Shown here piece by piece: positions 41,486 to 55,024 of a stretch of DNA of 64,000 bases. A program made the translations under genes and the position numbers. Source of the DNA: Gracilaria vermiculophylla (Eukaryota; Rhodophyta; Florideophyceae; Gracilariales; Gracilariaceae); contig JAHNZQ020000227.1 in the NCBI GenBank assembly GCA_019155205.2, positions 1,530 through 65,529 on the forward strand. The letters are read 5' to 3'. The notes beneath the pieces were generated by a model. The model saw nothing but the letters and a program-made list of their open reading frames with translations. It ran no database searches and was not told the DNA's origin. The stretch's first letter is position 1, and each line of letters opens with the position of its first letter.

Positions 41486-43132
41486 TTGAAAACACTCTCT
41501 AGTAACATTCAGGAATCTACCCATTTCCTGACGACAATGCACAACGCCGCAAGTGGTCCCAACGTTTTCATTTCGTGCACAAAACTCGACTTCATCCTGT
41601 CCTCTCTCTCACTGGACCTTCCCAGAGTATTTTCTCTGGCGAATGCTGTCGATCCTGTAGAAGATGAAACACTGCAGACAACTGCTTCGCATGTTGTAGC
41701 ATATTTATCCAATTTGCCCCGCTCGCTGTGTGCCGTACCACCTTTCTTTCCGCAAACCCTCAACTAACGGTCAGAAACCAACTTTTGCACGGTCTCCGCT
41801 CAGACGCAAAAACGCTATGCGATGGACATTGCACATCTACTCCTCTTCACCATGAAAGGGCATACCCATGATGCATCTGTCGTATCTGATGTGGAGGCCT
41901 GCGTGGCCTGTTTTGCTCAGAGTACCCCATAACCCCCAAAGTTGCACAATGCTTTATGTGCCCAGCTATTGAAGGTGCTCCCTCTTTATGGTTCAGCACA
42001 AGCTCTCAGCGGCCAAAATTTTATTGCCTCAGCTGCCGTTATGAGTCACAACCATGGGAAGAACGGAGAAGCCGTCGCTCCTATATACCGCTTGGCAACA
42101 GCCGACGAGGTAGCGCACCTACTTGCCGCACTCCAGTATGCCGTGGCTGCTTGTGCAATCCATCATGTACACCTTCTTGCCAATGCTCGAGACATGGACT
42201 CTGAAACTTTGTTGGCCGAGATGAAACGCGTTCAAAACTCCGTTGACGTTCAATCTAACAAGGCCTTTTCGTTTATATGAAACACTCTCAGCATTGCCAT
42301 GAGTGTCTCTTCAAAGGAAAGCTTGAACATTTCGTTTCGCGCTTGTGATATGCATGCCCAATGCGGCGCAGTGCGTGATATTCATTTGGCGTTGCCAGCT
42401 ACGGGAAAAATCGTAACTGCAAAGCACACGGAAAATGAAGATATCCTGTTTGATTGTATTCTTCTGGCCCGTCCGTTATCGCCCACGTTTAAGAGCGAAA
42501 TCTTCTTTCTCCGCGACGAGTTGTCAAACAGAACACCAGGATTTCCAATTCTGCATCATCCGCAAAACCAACGTTTCCTACAACTATCGATGCAATACGT
42601 ACTACAGTGCTCAATATCACCTTTCGGGAGACCTGGACAAAAGTCTTTTGAAGCCTCTCCTCAAACTTCACGTCGAGTTGCCACCACTTTTGTCGGAGGT
42701 TTTCTTTTTTAAACATCGGCACTCACGCGTTAGCTCACTTGTGCCTAAAAACTTCAGGAACGCTTGTTCGTCGCTGTGCATCTGGCATCCGGCTCCCCAG
42801 CTCGTGGAACGGAAATCGAAACCTATCGTCTTCACAATGATAATTTCCACCAGCGCTGTCTATCGCTCATGGATTCCTAGCCCGTGCTGATCACGAGATA
42901 CCTCAAAACCCAAAATACGAAGGGGGGCGCTCGACCTATTCCACGCTTCCCGGATCTAAATACTTGTGAGCTACTACTCACCCACATTACACTCATACGC
43001 CCTTTGGAAACATGCTCTGTCTTCACTCTTCACGGGCCCGAGTTGAAACAACGGCAATGGAATATGTTCATCACATGGAGTACCTTTTGGCGCGAAAAAC
43101 ATCAGGCGAATCGTGACTTGCACACTTTCTGA
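41486..43132 (+). pseudogene. Central region of helicase gene copy 2
   Basis: Frame-sharing ORFs 41486-41767, 41942-42280, 42299-42712 and 42884-43132, with one frame excursion (42435-42780). Conserved with copy 1: HLLAALQYAVAACAIHHVH, GAVRDIHLAL, LASGSPARGTEIETYRL (42782 onward) and PRFPDLNTCELLLTHITLIRPLE. These are the segments typical of fungal subtelomeric helicase-like proteins before the motor. Multiple stops separate them. Confidence 0.6.
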
Positions 43133-43665
43133 CTCTGTTTTTAAGCTCAGTTTTGCCGACTATCGCCATTTCACGGTTGGTATCACTGCCCTGATAGCCT
43201 CGAATGCCGCTTCAGGTTTTGAGAATACGATCTCCGATTCGATTTTGGAAGACTTTATATCTACCGCTCACACTCAGGCCGGCCATTCGGCTCATACCGC
43301 TGAGTTTTGGTGCGCCCGTACGCCCCACGACGTTCGCGGAATTCGCCAAACCGAACTCAGCAAGTATAAGGAATGGTCATCCACATGGCATTATCTACTC
43401 AACTTGAAAATATCTACCACTACGTTTAAACGCTCCGCCGATTATGCATCTGATGTCCTGCTCCAGATGCCACCAACAAACATTCTATACCAACGACCAG
43501 AGCAAAGGGCACAGCCCCACGCTCGGTCTCTTTTACTTATTTCGAGCATGTTCGCTTAGGCCTCAATTCCCCCGTTCTACAAACCATCTCTTGTAGCACG
43601 AACTCCCTCGTGGCGGTAGTATCCCTCATCATCCCCCTCCCTTTACATACGAACATCTCCTGCAA

Positions 43666-44893
43666 ATGTTTTCGACGGCCCTCCGACGAATGCTTAACTG
43701 CAGCACTTCTGTTTTCAAGTCACATATGCAATTTACCGTTCCGGCGGCCGTCATCAAAAAAAGAGGAAACATGCTAATTTTGACACCAACAGCATCTGGA
43801 AAGACACTGTCCGTTACGCTTCCAATGTATATGGAAAAAGGAATGTACTCTTCAATTATTATTGTTCCCCTCAAGGCCCTCACCACCGAGTACGAGCAAC
43901 GAGCGTCTTCATTCAACCTCACTAGCTCCACATCCCCCCAAACATCAACCGCTGACGAGGATTCTGTCGATGTCTACATTTTGGCAGTGGAATGGACACG
44001 CTCAACAGCCTTCACTTCGTTGGTTCAACGCTTGCTGCACCGCAACAGGCTGGCGCGCATTGTGATCGACGAAGTTCACTTGTTTCTCTTATGGCAGCAT
44101 TTCCGTCCAGCACTTGCAAACATTCACACAGCACTGTCACGCGTACCACCCCATATTCCGCGCATTCTCCTAAGTGCAACAGTGTCACCTCGTGATCGTC
44201 CCCTCCTGCTATCTCAACTGCATATATCTCACGCATTTCTATACAACACCTCTACGTCTCGTGTCAACATTCGTTTCTCTGTGTTCCACGCCTCCCCGAC
44301 TGCAGCTACCCCTCGCCTTCGAACAGCTGACGGCACTTTTCAGAGTTCCTTTCAGCATCTACTGCACACTGGGTTTCCATTTTTTTCCGCAGCAGCTCAA
44401 TAAAATGCTTGCTATCAACAATGAAACTACACTCCGTATTTTACTCTTTGCCGTCACGAGATCTGATACGGAGGAGCTTCAAAGGGGTGTCCAACATTGT
44501 GCAGATTTAACCCTGGCAAATTCATTCCCTTCTACCTCGTTTACATGCCACTCGTATTATGCCAGATTGTCAGAAGCTTCCATATTGCAATCCCACGCTT
44601 CATGGCAACCCACTTACAACTCTTCTTTTACGCCACGGGCTACGAGGTCAGTCAAGATCTTGTTATGCACTTCCGCGTTTGGCACAGGACTTGATACACC
44701 CAGTACATGTTTAATAATTCTCTTTGGAGGCTGTGCGAGTTTACCGGACTTCGCACAGCAAGCAGGTCAGGCCAGCCGTGATGGCCATCCAGCAGATTGC
44801 ATTGCTTTATATTGGAAACTTTACTTCGAAGCTGTTCAAGACCTGCTCTTCTCGTCAACCCACCAAAACCCAAACGATACTGGGCCGGCTTAG
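43666..44893 (+). pseudogene. RecQ-like helicase domain, copy 2
   Basis: Two ORFs (43666-44403 and 44174-44893) in different frames. Motifs: I LTPTASGKT, Ia VPLKAL, II VIDEVHLF (Glu kept), III LLSATVSP, V CTSAFGTGLDTP, VI QQAGQASRDG, where the usual Q-x-x-G-R-x-G-R loses the first Arg. ATP binding residues look sound but the frameshift near 44,300 and altered motif VI suggest loss of function. The preceding 43113-43559 ORF carries linker sequence. Confidence 0.8.
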
Positions 44894-44902
44894 GATGACT
44901 CT

Positions 44903-45986
44903 TTGGCAGCCCAGCGTTGGAATGAAGTCAAAACGGGAATGCAACTGAAGGATTTGTGTCGCCGTAACGCTCTCTACGCCATTTGTCATGGAAAGGAACC
45001 AGGCCCATGTCTATTCACTGCTTCTGCTCGGAACTGTGATATCGGCAAAACTCTTTCTGCTGCCTCAGCTTCATTCTCTCCCTATGCCACACAATCACCG
45101 TCAACTCAAAAAACACTATCCGGACAATCCGTTCCGCCAACCACACCTCCGCTACAACAACCAGAACAACAAGCCTCCTCGCAACCGTCCAATGAGCTGT
45201 CTTCGTTGGATATACACCTGTTGGCACAGATGCCTCAACTTCCTTCATACAACCACAACATCTCAAGTGCCCCTTTTCATTCGCAAGCCTTAACGAAAGC
45301 TGTTCCAAGACCAGTCACGAGTTTGAAGCTTCAACCTTCTTCCCCACTTCCCCAGTTCACTAATTTATTATCTTCTCAAGAGAGTGGATGGTTCTCGCTC
45401 GACTCAAACAAATCGTCTTCACTGTACTTTTGGACTTAACGTGCTCCCAGCTTCTCACGTTTTGAATCATGTTCCGGATTTGGCTCACCGTCTGCGTAAC
45501 TTTTGCGTTCCGTGCCTCGTCCGCACACAAACACCAGTTACGAAGGTTAATCACACCTATTCCTACGCCGTTAATCGCTGCTTCCGATGCTTTTCGCCGA
45601 AACACCAAGCTGTAAAATGTCCTCATTCGTCCAATGCCGGAAACACTTGTTACAAATGCCACATGGGGTACTTTAAAAGTTTGGGAACCTATCCTCAACC
45701 GAAAACATTTGGTACACGAGAATGTGAAATCATATCGTTGCGAGAACTTGCATGGGTTCTATGGCACTCTTCTCCTGACATGCGTTCTTCAATCACTGTG
45801 AACCGTTTCTCCAAAACTCGAAACACAACAATCAATAACAAGAATAGCTCATATGTCTCTGGCGCACGCTCTTCCCAAGTGCGTGACGCCCTTTTCCATT
45901 CATGGCTCACCGAATCGGACCCAAGAACCGTCCCCAACCTCGTTCGTTTCACGAATTGGTACAAATTTACCAAAACTTTTATTTAA
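44903..45986 (+). pseudogene. C-terminal region and zinc knuckle of helicase copy 2
   Basis: 44903-45439 gives helicase C-terminal sequence (LCRRNALYAICHGKEPGPC) and a Gln/Ser/Pro-rich tail. 45384-45986, in another frame, gives CFRCFSPKHQAVKCP, CYKC, then RELAWVLWHSS and SQVRDALFHSWLTESDPRTVPNLVRF, ending at TAA. The last 95 codons are duplicated at 20.33-20.64 kb. Confidence 0.7.
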
Positions 45987-46812
45987 ACACTTTCTGTATC
46001 TACAATACTTGAGATAAATATGTGACTGTTACTTTTTTCCCCTATCGATTCGTTTTTAATCTTCCTGACCGCATACGCTGCGCGACATTGAAAGCTGTTG
46101 CTTTCCAAATTATGCTTCTTGTGAACGTATGGAGATGTGTATAGATGGCTCGTACTCCATTTCTTTCCGTACATTTCTTTCCATTCTAAACGCCAAGCTG
46201 AGTGCGATGTAACATTTCCCAACAACTTTAGTCCATATTACTATTTTCCTGAATGTTGCATTGAGAAGTAATAAACGTTATTCCCCATCACCAAATTATT
46301 TCATATACTCTTTTTCATCTCTTTATTCTCTACGTAAAAGTTTTTAGAAGTATTTGAATGCAAATGGTTTTCCTCAAATTACTATGTTCTTCCCATTCCT
46401 ACTCGTTTTGTCGACGTAGATCGTTTTATATTGCAATCTTTGAATATACAACCCTCCTCACAACGTTTCGCTTCTTTATGTTTCCCGTATTTGAATTCTG
46501 TCTATCCCACTTCCTTTATGTGCGTTTTCATGTCATCAACTATTCATTTTTTTCCTCATTCTTCATTGTGTGTTTTTTACGTTTATCAACTCTGGGTGTT
46601 TATCGCACTCTGTTTCTCAGGACCACTACCTTGAAAACAACAGCACTTTCTCATTTTCTATGAACTCACTTAATGCTGAAATGGCGCTATTATTTATTAC
46701 CGTTTGCCAAGTTTTGCTACACATTCGCTTACTCTTGAATCATTTTTTGTATTTCACACATTCGGCAGCTCGGGCACAGCGTGCCTTTCTCTTTAGCGTT
46801 CCATGTCCAATT
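45987..46812. repeat. 3' flank of helicase copy 2, duplicated at 20.6-21.5 kb
   Basis: T-rich noncoding sequence co-linear with 20,641-21,460. It marks the probable 3' end of the unit. From 46,813 to about 47,600 nothing is recognisable. Confidence 0.8.
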
Positions 46813-47601
46813 TGTGCAATAAAAACATTAAAAATACACTCTGTAGTTAAATGCAGTGTAGTGCAATGCTCTGTACCCAAAGAAGGAAGTACACATGGAA
46901 AAAGTATTTGGAAAAATTAAATGAGCCAATTACGAAACTACTTGTAATTGCAACGGATATATTGCAACTCAGGAGCACAATTTAGAATTTTTGAAAAGCG
47001 CACTATCCAGCAATGACAGAATTCTCAACCTGTAACAAATAGATTTCCTAACTCTCAAATGCAAAACCAGTAGATTCAAGCTCTAAAGCGCACTGAGCTC
47101 TTCCGATAATTGTGATCCAAGTCTTAAATGTCTCCCGTCATTCAGTCATTTCGATTTCCGTCACGTTTCAAGTATGAGATCTTGAACGCTTTGTACCTAT
47201 TGCCATTCACCTGCTTTTGCATGGGGCCCCAGCTCGTCGACGAGTCTTCAATCGTTCTGCTGCATTCGGTGCCAAATTTCGTCGCACCTCTTTTGTATTA
47301 GTAGATCCGTTTATAATATCTTACCTCTTGGCATGCATCCCGGGTACCTACGAACTGAAATGATTTTACAGGTTGTTTCCGATGATCCACTGCGTCTGTC
47401 CTTTTATTAGATTCTATCACGGCCATTATTAGATAGTCTGCTTCGATCGAATGTTGCCTTCCAATAGGTTAATGGATAAAAAACGTTTGACCGTAGACAG
47501 GGGTTTAAAGCCCTGACTAGGACACTGATGAACGATCGGAAACACGATTAATACATACAACGCTTTCAAGTTTTCAATTAAGTAGTATGACATCCATTGG
47601 T

Positions 47602-48043
47602 TCATGAAACGTTCTGTGTCCCGATTTTTTGAGTCACGACGAAGTTATCTGGTTCTTTGAAGTTCTCTTCTTCGGCGCCCCCAAATGCATTTTCATTTAT
47701 ATATGCTGCGGACGTTTCTTTGCAACCACAATTTCTTCGGTCGCAACATCGCCCTTTCAGGGTATTGTTGCCCCACTGGTTTTGCATGTTCCCAAACAAG
47801 GATGAGGTGGCACATTAATTGCTTGGAAGAACTCTCCCCCGATAGTCTTCCATCTCCAGTCCCATGTGTTTTCCACACACCAAAAGTATAACGCCACCAT
47901 GATATTGTGAAACATCGGGCCAAGTTGCATGTATATTCGATGTATAACGATGACAAACTACAGGGGACAAACCAACTTGTCGGTCTGAATTTGCGTGGCA
48001 CTGACATCAGGCTATAATCAGAACCAGACACGTGCTGTACCAT
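47602..48043 (-). pseudogene. Unidentified coding-like remnant
   Basis: Two overlapping minus ORFs. One gives SWWRYTFGVWKTHGTGDGR; the other has CCDRRNCGCKET and an acidic tail. Trp/Cys content suggests former coding sequence of a transposon, but no motif set could be completed. Confidence 0.25.
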
Positions 48044-48495
48044 AGTAGTACATATTGGTGCTCATCCGATCCAGCGCCGTAGATCTCGTGAGAAGAAAAA
48101 GAACGCAGTCATCAAAAAAACCATAGTAGTTCTTCAACCACCCGGACGTCCGTGCACTCCACGCCTGTTGTGCCTTCCTATGCGAGCTTGTCCATTGGAC
48201 CTGAGCCTCGCATTCTATCTACCGCGCATCTGCGCTAATGGTTTGAGCCCTGCCGATTGATAGATATGCGATATGCACTGCTTCCCCATTCTGGTCTCCG
48301 ACAAACTGTAAACGGCCACAGAACTCGGGGCCATACTTGAAGTTTTGATTTTAGATGATTGGAAACCAAGCCAGGACTTGAGTGTTTGGGATCAGAACAC
48401 TCAATTGGTTGCTACCAAGACGAAACATCAGATTTGTAGCAATCGTGCTGAAAGCGATAATGATTACGCCCATGTGGTCTATGTTCTGTTGTTTT

Positions 48496-49050
48496 TGTAG
48501 CACAGTGGCTCCTAAGGGAAAAACGGTGGTGTGGCCTTATGGCATAACATTTCGAAGGAGGGCTAGTATTTTATAAGCTGGGCCACGTGGTGCATAGTTC
48601 CGTCCGCATGCGCTACAGTATCCTTATGAGACGGTAGAATTATTATTTATTATAGTAAATATATGCAGGTAATTACTGCAGTAGTGAGACCTGCCAAGGC
48701 GGGCTCCCGGCTTGGTACTTCCTCTGCCGGTTGAGCACCACCTCTAAGGAAGTAAAGATAAGCACCCTTGAGTCTTCATCTACTTTTCCGATTGGAGACT
48801 CTCGTCGATCATCCTCAGGATTCTAAGCCACCGATCCACAGTTTGTATCATAGCAGCGCCTGTAGAAGCATTGTGTGCCCAGTGAACCTCCCCCTCTGCT
48901 TGCTGTTTGCGGATCCCCTTTCAGAATTCTCCCGGATCGCAATAGCGGATACAGGAGACCGCCTTTAGGGACACGCACCTTTGGAGTCAACAAATACTCC
49001 TAACGGACGTTGTGCTCTACTATCTCCAAAGGAGAACTTACAGTACCACA
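48496..49050 (+). repeat. 5' LTR of chromovirus element
   Basis: Matches 57045-57595, including TATGCAGGTAATTA, GGCGGGCTCCCGGCTTGG and AAGCACCCTTGAGTCTTCAT. TG...CA ends. Confidence 0.9.
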
Positions 49051-49355
49051 ACTGGTCTCCCGACATAGAAGGTCACAGTTTCTAAAGGATCGGGACAAGT
49101 CGCAGCAGAAACGTGTTCTAGTTTGCAACGACCAACCCCCAACAGTGGAAGTCTTCCTTAAAGTGATTTGCAAGTCAACGAAAATCACCCCCGACCTACT
49201 CCTCTATGGACCCCTCAGAACCCCCAATGGAAACTCCCCTGCAGGATCCTTAAGCACCCGACTCCGTTGGTGGGCGCAGCACGGGCAGCGCTCCCCAGGA
49301 GATAACCGCGACACTGGAGGACCCTGTAAGTCTCCTACGGAATCCTGGCTCCTTT

Positions 49356-51445
49356 GTGGAGCGATTCAGTAATCACCTCAGGAGTATGCATGATCGGGGG
49401 CAAGCGGAATCCATCACGACACCTCTGGAGAACGCCGATATGGAGGTTGAAGAACCGCACACGGCATCGCAGCCGCCACCTCAGGAGGTGCAGGGAAAGA
49501 AATATCCGGAGGCTAACTCCCTCCTGGAGGCCCTGGCCCCGCGCCTTACGGATTGGATCTCACAAGAGCTGGTCCAAAAAATACCTGCAGGTGTTCAAGG
49601 CCACTTCGGAGCGCGCCGCCACGTCCTTGTGCAGGAAATCGCAATGCAGAGTGCTCACTGTGCTGTGGATGCTTTGCCGGATTTCGATCCCTTCCTTGAG
49701 ATAGTCTCAGATGTTATCCGTGCAGAGGTTCGCTCCCAAACTGCGCAGCTGCTCCCCGCAGCGGCGTTTCAAAGTTATTCTTCCGTACAGGAGAGGTTCT
49801 TTCTATCAATACCTAAGGTGATCACGGACAGAGAAGGACAGTATACTGCCGGAAGGAAACGGGACCACCTCAGGAATCTTGCTATGCACCGTCTGGACCT
49901 GACGCCCTATGGAGGAGGACAGGATACCAGTGGCGAAGACGTTCATCTAAGGAGAGAAGGACAGGATACTCCTCGGGTGGATTGCGATATCGGGGGTATC
50001 GTCAGTAACCCAAACCACCCCAAGGAAAGACGCCGAAAGAAACGGAAGGAGAAAAGAAGAAAGCGAGACACCGACTCGGAGAGAAGCTCAGACTCTGAAT
50101 CCGAAAACAGCTCCAGCTCGGAGGACAGTACAACTCCCAAGGAGAAGAGCAGAAGGTTCAGGAAGGTCGCCCCACTTAACGACCTCTTCGCCAAAGTGGT
50201 GGATTATGACACCTACAGATTGAATGATCGCTCCACACTCTACGACGCGTCGATCGCTAAACGACTGACGAAGATACAGCGCCGCATGGATATTCAAATG
50301 AAGAAGCACTCCTGCTCAGGAGAAGACCCATCTCGGTTTTGAATTTTCTTACGCGCTTCCGTTCAGCTTCTCTCACCAATAGTGTCCATGAAGGTGCCGC
50401 CGTATGGTGCTTTCAGTTCTATCTCACAGGCCAAGCGCACTCGCTGGTGCAGCCGCGCCTCACGGTGGAGAGCACCGTTGATGGTGACCCTGGAACGGAG
50501 ATCTTGACAATGTACCCGGAGGTAGTCAATTTTCCCCTTAAACGCTACCACACGAACGAGGTGATGGCCGATGCTGATGCTGAAGTCACCTCCTTTAGGC
50601 AGAACACCGTAATGACCAATACGGAGTTCTCACAGAAGCTAGGAACGAAGGCTCTACGCTGTGGAAACTTGTACTTCGAACGGCAGTTAAAGACGCTGTT
50701 TGTCGAGGGATCCTTTCCCTCGATACGCACGAGGGTGCGTAATCACCTGACAACGCACTCAAAGACCACCTATACGGAGCTAGCGCGTTTCGTGGAATTC
50801 TATTGGGATACCCACCGTGCCACTTGTCGCAGCCATATTCCACTTTCAGACAAACCGGCAGCCTCAAGGACCCGTGGGGCATCCGCCTTGATGTTAAACT
50901 CCAGCACCTCGGAGGAGGTCCACGAGCTCACGCTCGTAGGAGAGCAAGAGGCCCTTGCCTCCACAAACACCTCATCTCAGGGAGCACCGTCTAGGACGAG
51001 GACACCCTCGTCCCCCACTTCGTACGCCTCCGAAGGATCCTACAGAAGCGTCCGATTTGCGAATCCTCGAGGCTACCCACCTCCTTGTAGGATTTGCTTG
51101 TCACGAGAGCCAGTACACAGTACGACTCTCACCGCGGCAATGAGGGCCACCATCCTGCAAGAACGGGAAAAAAACATCCATGACTTGAAGGAAACACCAA
51201 CGGAGAGCGGAAGTTATCGAACCGCGTATCGAGACATCCGCTCCCTTCAAGGAAACTACGGTATCCTTGCTCCACCGGGAATGCAGCCTGTACCACTGTC
51301 ACTTGTACCCACAACGAAGGTGCAGGTGCCCAAGCCGGTTACACCTCAAGGAAACACGTCGCATCGCGATGCACAACCGCAGACGCCGCCCTTGATTGGA
51401 ACTCTGCCCATATCCAACCAGGAAAACCCTCAGAGCCACGCGTAG
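49356..51445 (+). pseudogene. Gag of chromovirus element
   Basis: Two ORFs (49356-50342 and 50339-51445) joined by a one-base frameshift: the conserved 'SGxDPxxVLxFLxxF' capsid entry reads SGEDP in the first frame and ISVLNFLTRF in the second. The N-terminal part is acidic, then strongly basic (ERRRKKRKEKRRKR) and Ser/Glu-rich. The capsid part runs through GAAVWCFQFYLTG to LARFVEFYWDTH. No clean CCHC knuckle was found; CRICLSREPVHSTT near residue 260 of ORF 2 is a partial one. Confidence 0.75.
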
Positions 51446-51630
51446 AGTCTCAGTGTGGCTCTTTAACCTCGAGCCTCAGCTCCACGGAGGTAGCTTTTAG
51501 GGAAGGGGGAGAGGCCGTCTGCTCCGGCGACGCAGAATCGGCGGGCCCCCCAATCCCGTTGGACTAATTCGACACCTTCGAGGATTCTGTTTGGACACTC
51601 CGCCGTGAGAATTACAAGTCATTCGCCTCT

Positions 51631-52329
51631 ATGGGATGTTCCCCGCTGGCCTTAACCACGGTGCGCACTATCCTCCATACCGGAGCTGGCCACAATCTGG
51701 TGCACGCCGACGTGCTCCCTCGGTCTGCTCTCGCCTCCTTGGGCACTGGCAAGCTCCCTACGGTGCGCGATGCGTCGCGTCGAGCATTGACCATCCTCGG
51801 CGCAATCCCTTTGTACCTCCGGTTGGGCTTTTTACAGATGAAAATATGGTTCCTCGTGGCCACCAACGTGGCCGCACAATGCATATTGGGCACTTTTTTT
51901 GTGGATCGATATGCACGTGCAATCTACCCACGCCTGAGTAAGGTGACGTTCCAAGACGCCGCCCCTGTACGTAATGTGCCCGCATCTCCAGGACCGGACG
52001 CCAAGGCGCATCACGTGGGTACCCTTCCAAAGGAGACGCAGTCGAATAAGCTCCGAGTGGTGAAGAGCGTTGAGATACCTGCGAAGATTCAGGCCGAAGT
52101 TTGGGTGCAGACCTCTGCATCTGGCCTTTCATTCCTACAGAGGAGTCTACAACTGACGACGAAGCAGCACTCTATGATGGCGAACGGTGTTATGGAAATA
52201 ATACCGAACATTCCCTTTCGGTTTGTGCTCGCCAACCTCAAGGAGTCACCGTTACGACTCCAGAATGGAACTGTCGTCGGACTGGCACTACCCGCCTCTG
52301 CAGGACTGGCTCATATTCCTTGTGCGTAA
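51631..52329 (+). pseudogene. Protease of chromovirus element
   Basis: A 232-codon ORF. LHTGAGHNLVHADVLP is the retropepsin active site with His in place of the catalytic Asp (D-T-G in active enzymes), so it cannot cleave. AAQCILGTFFVDRY is the closing 'ILGxxF' strand. It ends in a TAA before RT; a short gap (52,330-52,464) keeps coding-like sequence in other frames. Confidence 0.7.
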
Positions 52330-52464
52330 GACCTTGTGGACCGCGATAGAAATGCCACCATGGAGGCCGGCGCAACTTCAACGTCTCCAGAAGAAGAGAA
52401 TCCTGCCATTTTGCAGGAGAAGCTCCAAATTGGCGAGGACTTTTAAGGATATCGCCATAGGATA

Positions 52465-53448
52465 GTGGAGATGCTATTCACTTTTGTGGACAGGTTGTCT
52501 GGTCGCTTGGGTCAGGTCAGCCTGGCCAAGCACAGGATCCAGCTCACACCGGATGCAAAGCCGGTACATCAACTCCCGAAGCGGGCCAAACCCCATGTGC
52601 GTGATTTTGAACACGATGAGGTTCACCGGATGCTGAAAAAAGGCGTTGTCGAGCCTTGCAATTCCAAATGGGCCTCCAATGTAGTGGTTATTAAGAAAAA
52701 AGATGGCTCCTCACAATTCTCTATTGACTACAGGCGCCTCAACGAGGTGCCGGTTCGCGACTCGTACCCGGTACCCCATACGGATGAATGTATCGACTCC
52801 TTAGGCGATGCGTACGTTTTCTTCGCTCTAGATGCCAACAGCGGCTACTGGCAGATTGAGATGGAAGACTCCGATAAGGATAAGACAATGTTCACCTCGC
52901 CATATGGGATCTTGAGATTCCTAAGGATGCCATTTGGATTGAAGAATGCATCCGCTACGTTCCAACGAGCGGTGGACATTATCCTGTCAAAGGTGAAGTG
53001 GCAGTACGATTTGGTGTATATCGATGACGTCATCATATACTCCCGCAGCGTGGAGGAGCACTTCATTCATGTGAAGCACGTGCTCCAACTCCTAAAGGAT
53101 GCTGGCCTCACCTTGAAGCTGGAGAAATGTTTCTTTTTAAAGTCATCGGTGGACTACCTGGGGCATTTCGTGCTCCCGGGCCTCCTAGAGGTTCCCACAA
53201 AACCTTTGGACGCCATCAAGGAAGCTCATCATCCCACATGCCAGTTGGACCTCTGCTCCTTCCTTGGGTTGTGTAACGTCTTCCGGAGGTTTGTACCGAG
53301 TTTCTCCCGTACAGCGGCGCCATTAAATCGCCTCTTGGAGAAGGACAAGCCGACGCAATTGGCTATCTTGAAGGTCGAGGAGTTCGACGCCTGCGACACC
53401 CTGAAGAGGAGACTAATAGAACCACCCATCTTGGTACTTCCGAAGTAG
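52465..53448 (+). pseudogene. Reverse transcriptase of chromovirus element
   Basis: The longest intact pol piece, 327 codons. The gypsy RT motifs are complete: HQLPKRAKPH, WASNVVVIKKKDGS, FSIDYRRLNEVPVRDSYPVP, FFALDANSGYWQIEM (first catalytic Asp), LRMPFGLKNASATFQRAVD, LVYIDDVIIYS (YxDD box), LKLEKCFFLKSSVDYLGHFV. RT copies element RNA into DNA. It is followed in frame, after a TAG, by RNase H. Same lineage as the element at 61-64 kb. Confidence 0.92.
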
Positions 53449-54078
53449 CACGGGCGAATGGTGCTGGACACTGACGCCTGTACACGTCAGTTCCGATATG
53501 CCCTCCTACAGGAGCAGCCCGTATGTGGACTTCAACCCATCGGATATTGAAGTCGCAGCCTCACCCATATGGAACGGGATTATTCCACCTCGGAGCGCGA
53601 ATGTCTCGCCATCGTGTGGGTGGTTTTGCTTTTACGCCCATACCTGGAAAGCGCGCGCTTCACCTTGAGGACGGACCACGCACCATTGAAGTGGATACTG
53701 TCCATGACTGATGTTTTCGGTCATATGGAAAGGTGGACGCTACACCTCCTGGAGTTCGAGTTTGACATCGTCCACCGCCCTTGCGTTAAACACCAGGCAG
53801 CGGACGCGCTTTCGCGAGTCTCCACCAAGGGGGAAGATAAAACACCTTCGGAGGACAACACACCGTGTATGGTCATTCAGATCACCGACAGGAAAGAAAG
53901 ATCCGATGGAGAATGTTTGGAATGCTGTGAACCTAAAGAAAAGTACAGTGAACTCCCTGAGGTGATGGCTCTTGTTAAGGAGGAGAAAGAAGTTCTCCCC
54001 ATTGCCGTAGCGGAGTTTCTGAAGGAGCAGAGTACGGATGCAATCCACAAGGAGTACCTCGCCACTGTGGGGAGTTAG
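53449..54078 (+). pseudogene. RNase H of chromovirus element
   Basis: Continues the RT frame: VLDTDAC (first Asp), DYSTSERECLAIVWVV (Glu), RTDHAPLKW (Asp), then HRPCVKHQAADALSRV, the classic gypsy RNase H end. One more stop lies before MERDYS. The ~90 residues after are a linker into integrase. Confidence 0.88.
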
Positions 54079-54081
54079 ACA

Positions 54082-55020
54082 TTGTCATTCGACGTCGACC
54101 GTGACGGCGTGCTCGTGCGCCGCGCCCCCTCGGATAGAGCTCTCCAAAAGATGGTCCCGACGAAGCTGCGGGCAAGAGTGTTGTATTTACTGCATTATCC
54201 TCACCTCGCCGGGAACCCCGGTGGATCTCGAATGTATTACACCATGCGGACGGAGTTGTATGGGCCGAACATAGCTAATGACGCCTTCCAAACGGTGGCG
54301 GATGGCTATTCCTGCGCCACTGCCAGGGGGAGTATACGAAAACACCGGACGCTGCTCACGCTATTCCCACCTTCAGGACCATTTGAGTTTGTGGCCATGG
54401 ACATCTTGGGTCATTTCCACGGGACGGAGTGAGGGCACAGATTTATCCTCGTGATCACGGATCGTTTTTCCAAGATCACGCGTGCCATCCCCCTCCGGGG
54501 CACCACAGCAGCAGTGATTGCCGACGCCTTTCTGGAGCATTGGGTGTACCCCCACGAGATACCGTTGTACCTCCTTACAGACAAGGGCCCCCAGTTTGCG
54601 GCAAAGCTCTTCAGTGCCGTCTCCGGAATTCCGGGAATGAAACAGTTGTTTGCAACTGCTTATCACCCCCAGAGAAATGGACAGGCGGAATGGTTCAAAA
54701 AGACCATCGCCTCGAGGCTCAAGCACTACGTCGTGGACCATCAGAAGGATTGGGACTCATATGTGGGCCCCCTCACGTATGCATACAACCTGCAGGTGCA
54801 ACCGCTTCACGGGCACCGCTCCATTCAATCTGGTGCTCTTGCGCATCCCACCAAGTGCCGTCAATGCGGCACGCGCCACGACGCACCCGGTGGATGGGCC
54901 ACAGGCGCCAAAAGCGGCGCAAGCCAAACGCTCCATCCTAAGGCGGTATGAGAACGCACTCTTTCTCGCAAAGGAGAGACTCGACGCCTCGCAGAGGATA
55001 TAGAAGCAGGAATTCGACCG
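54082..55020 (+). pseudogene. Integrase core of chromovirus element
   Basis: The zinc region YPHLAGNPGGSRMYYTMR...VADGYSCATARG has two ligand changes (an HxxxH His to Asn and the first Cys to Gly). After a TGA at 54430 the core reads ILVITDRFSKIT (Asp), LLTDKGPQF (Asp) and HPQRNGQAEWF (Glu), so the DDE triad is present. GPLTYAYNLQV follows. A stop and a frameshift lie toward the end. Confidence 0.9.
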
Positions 55021-55024
55021 GAAG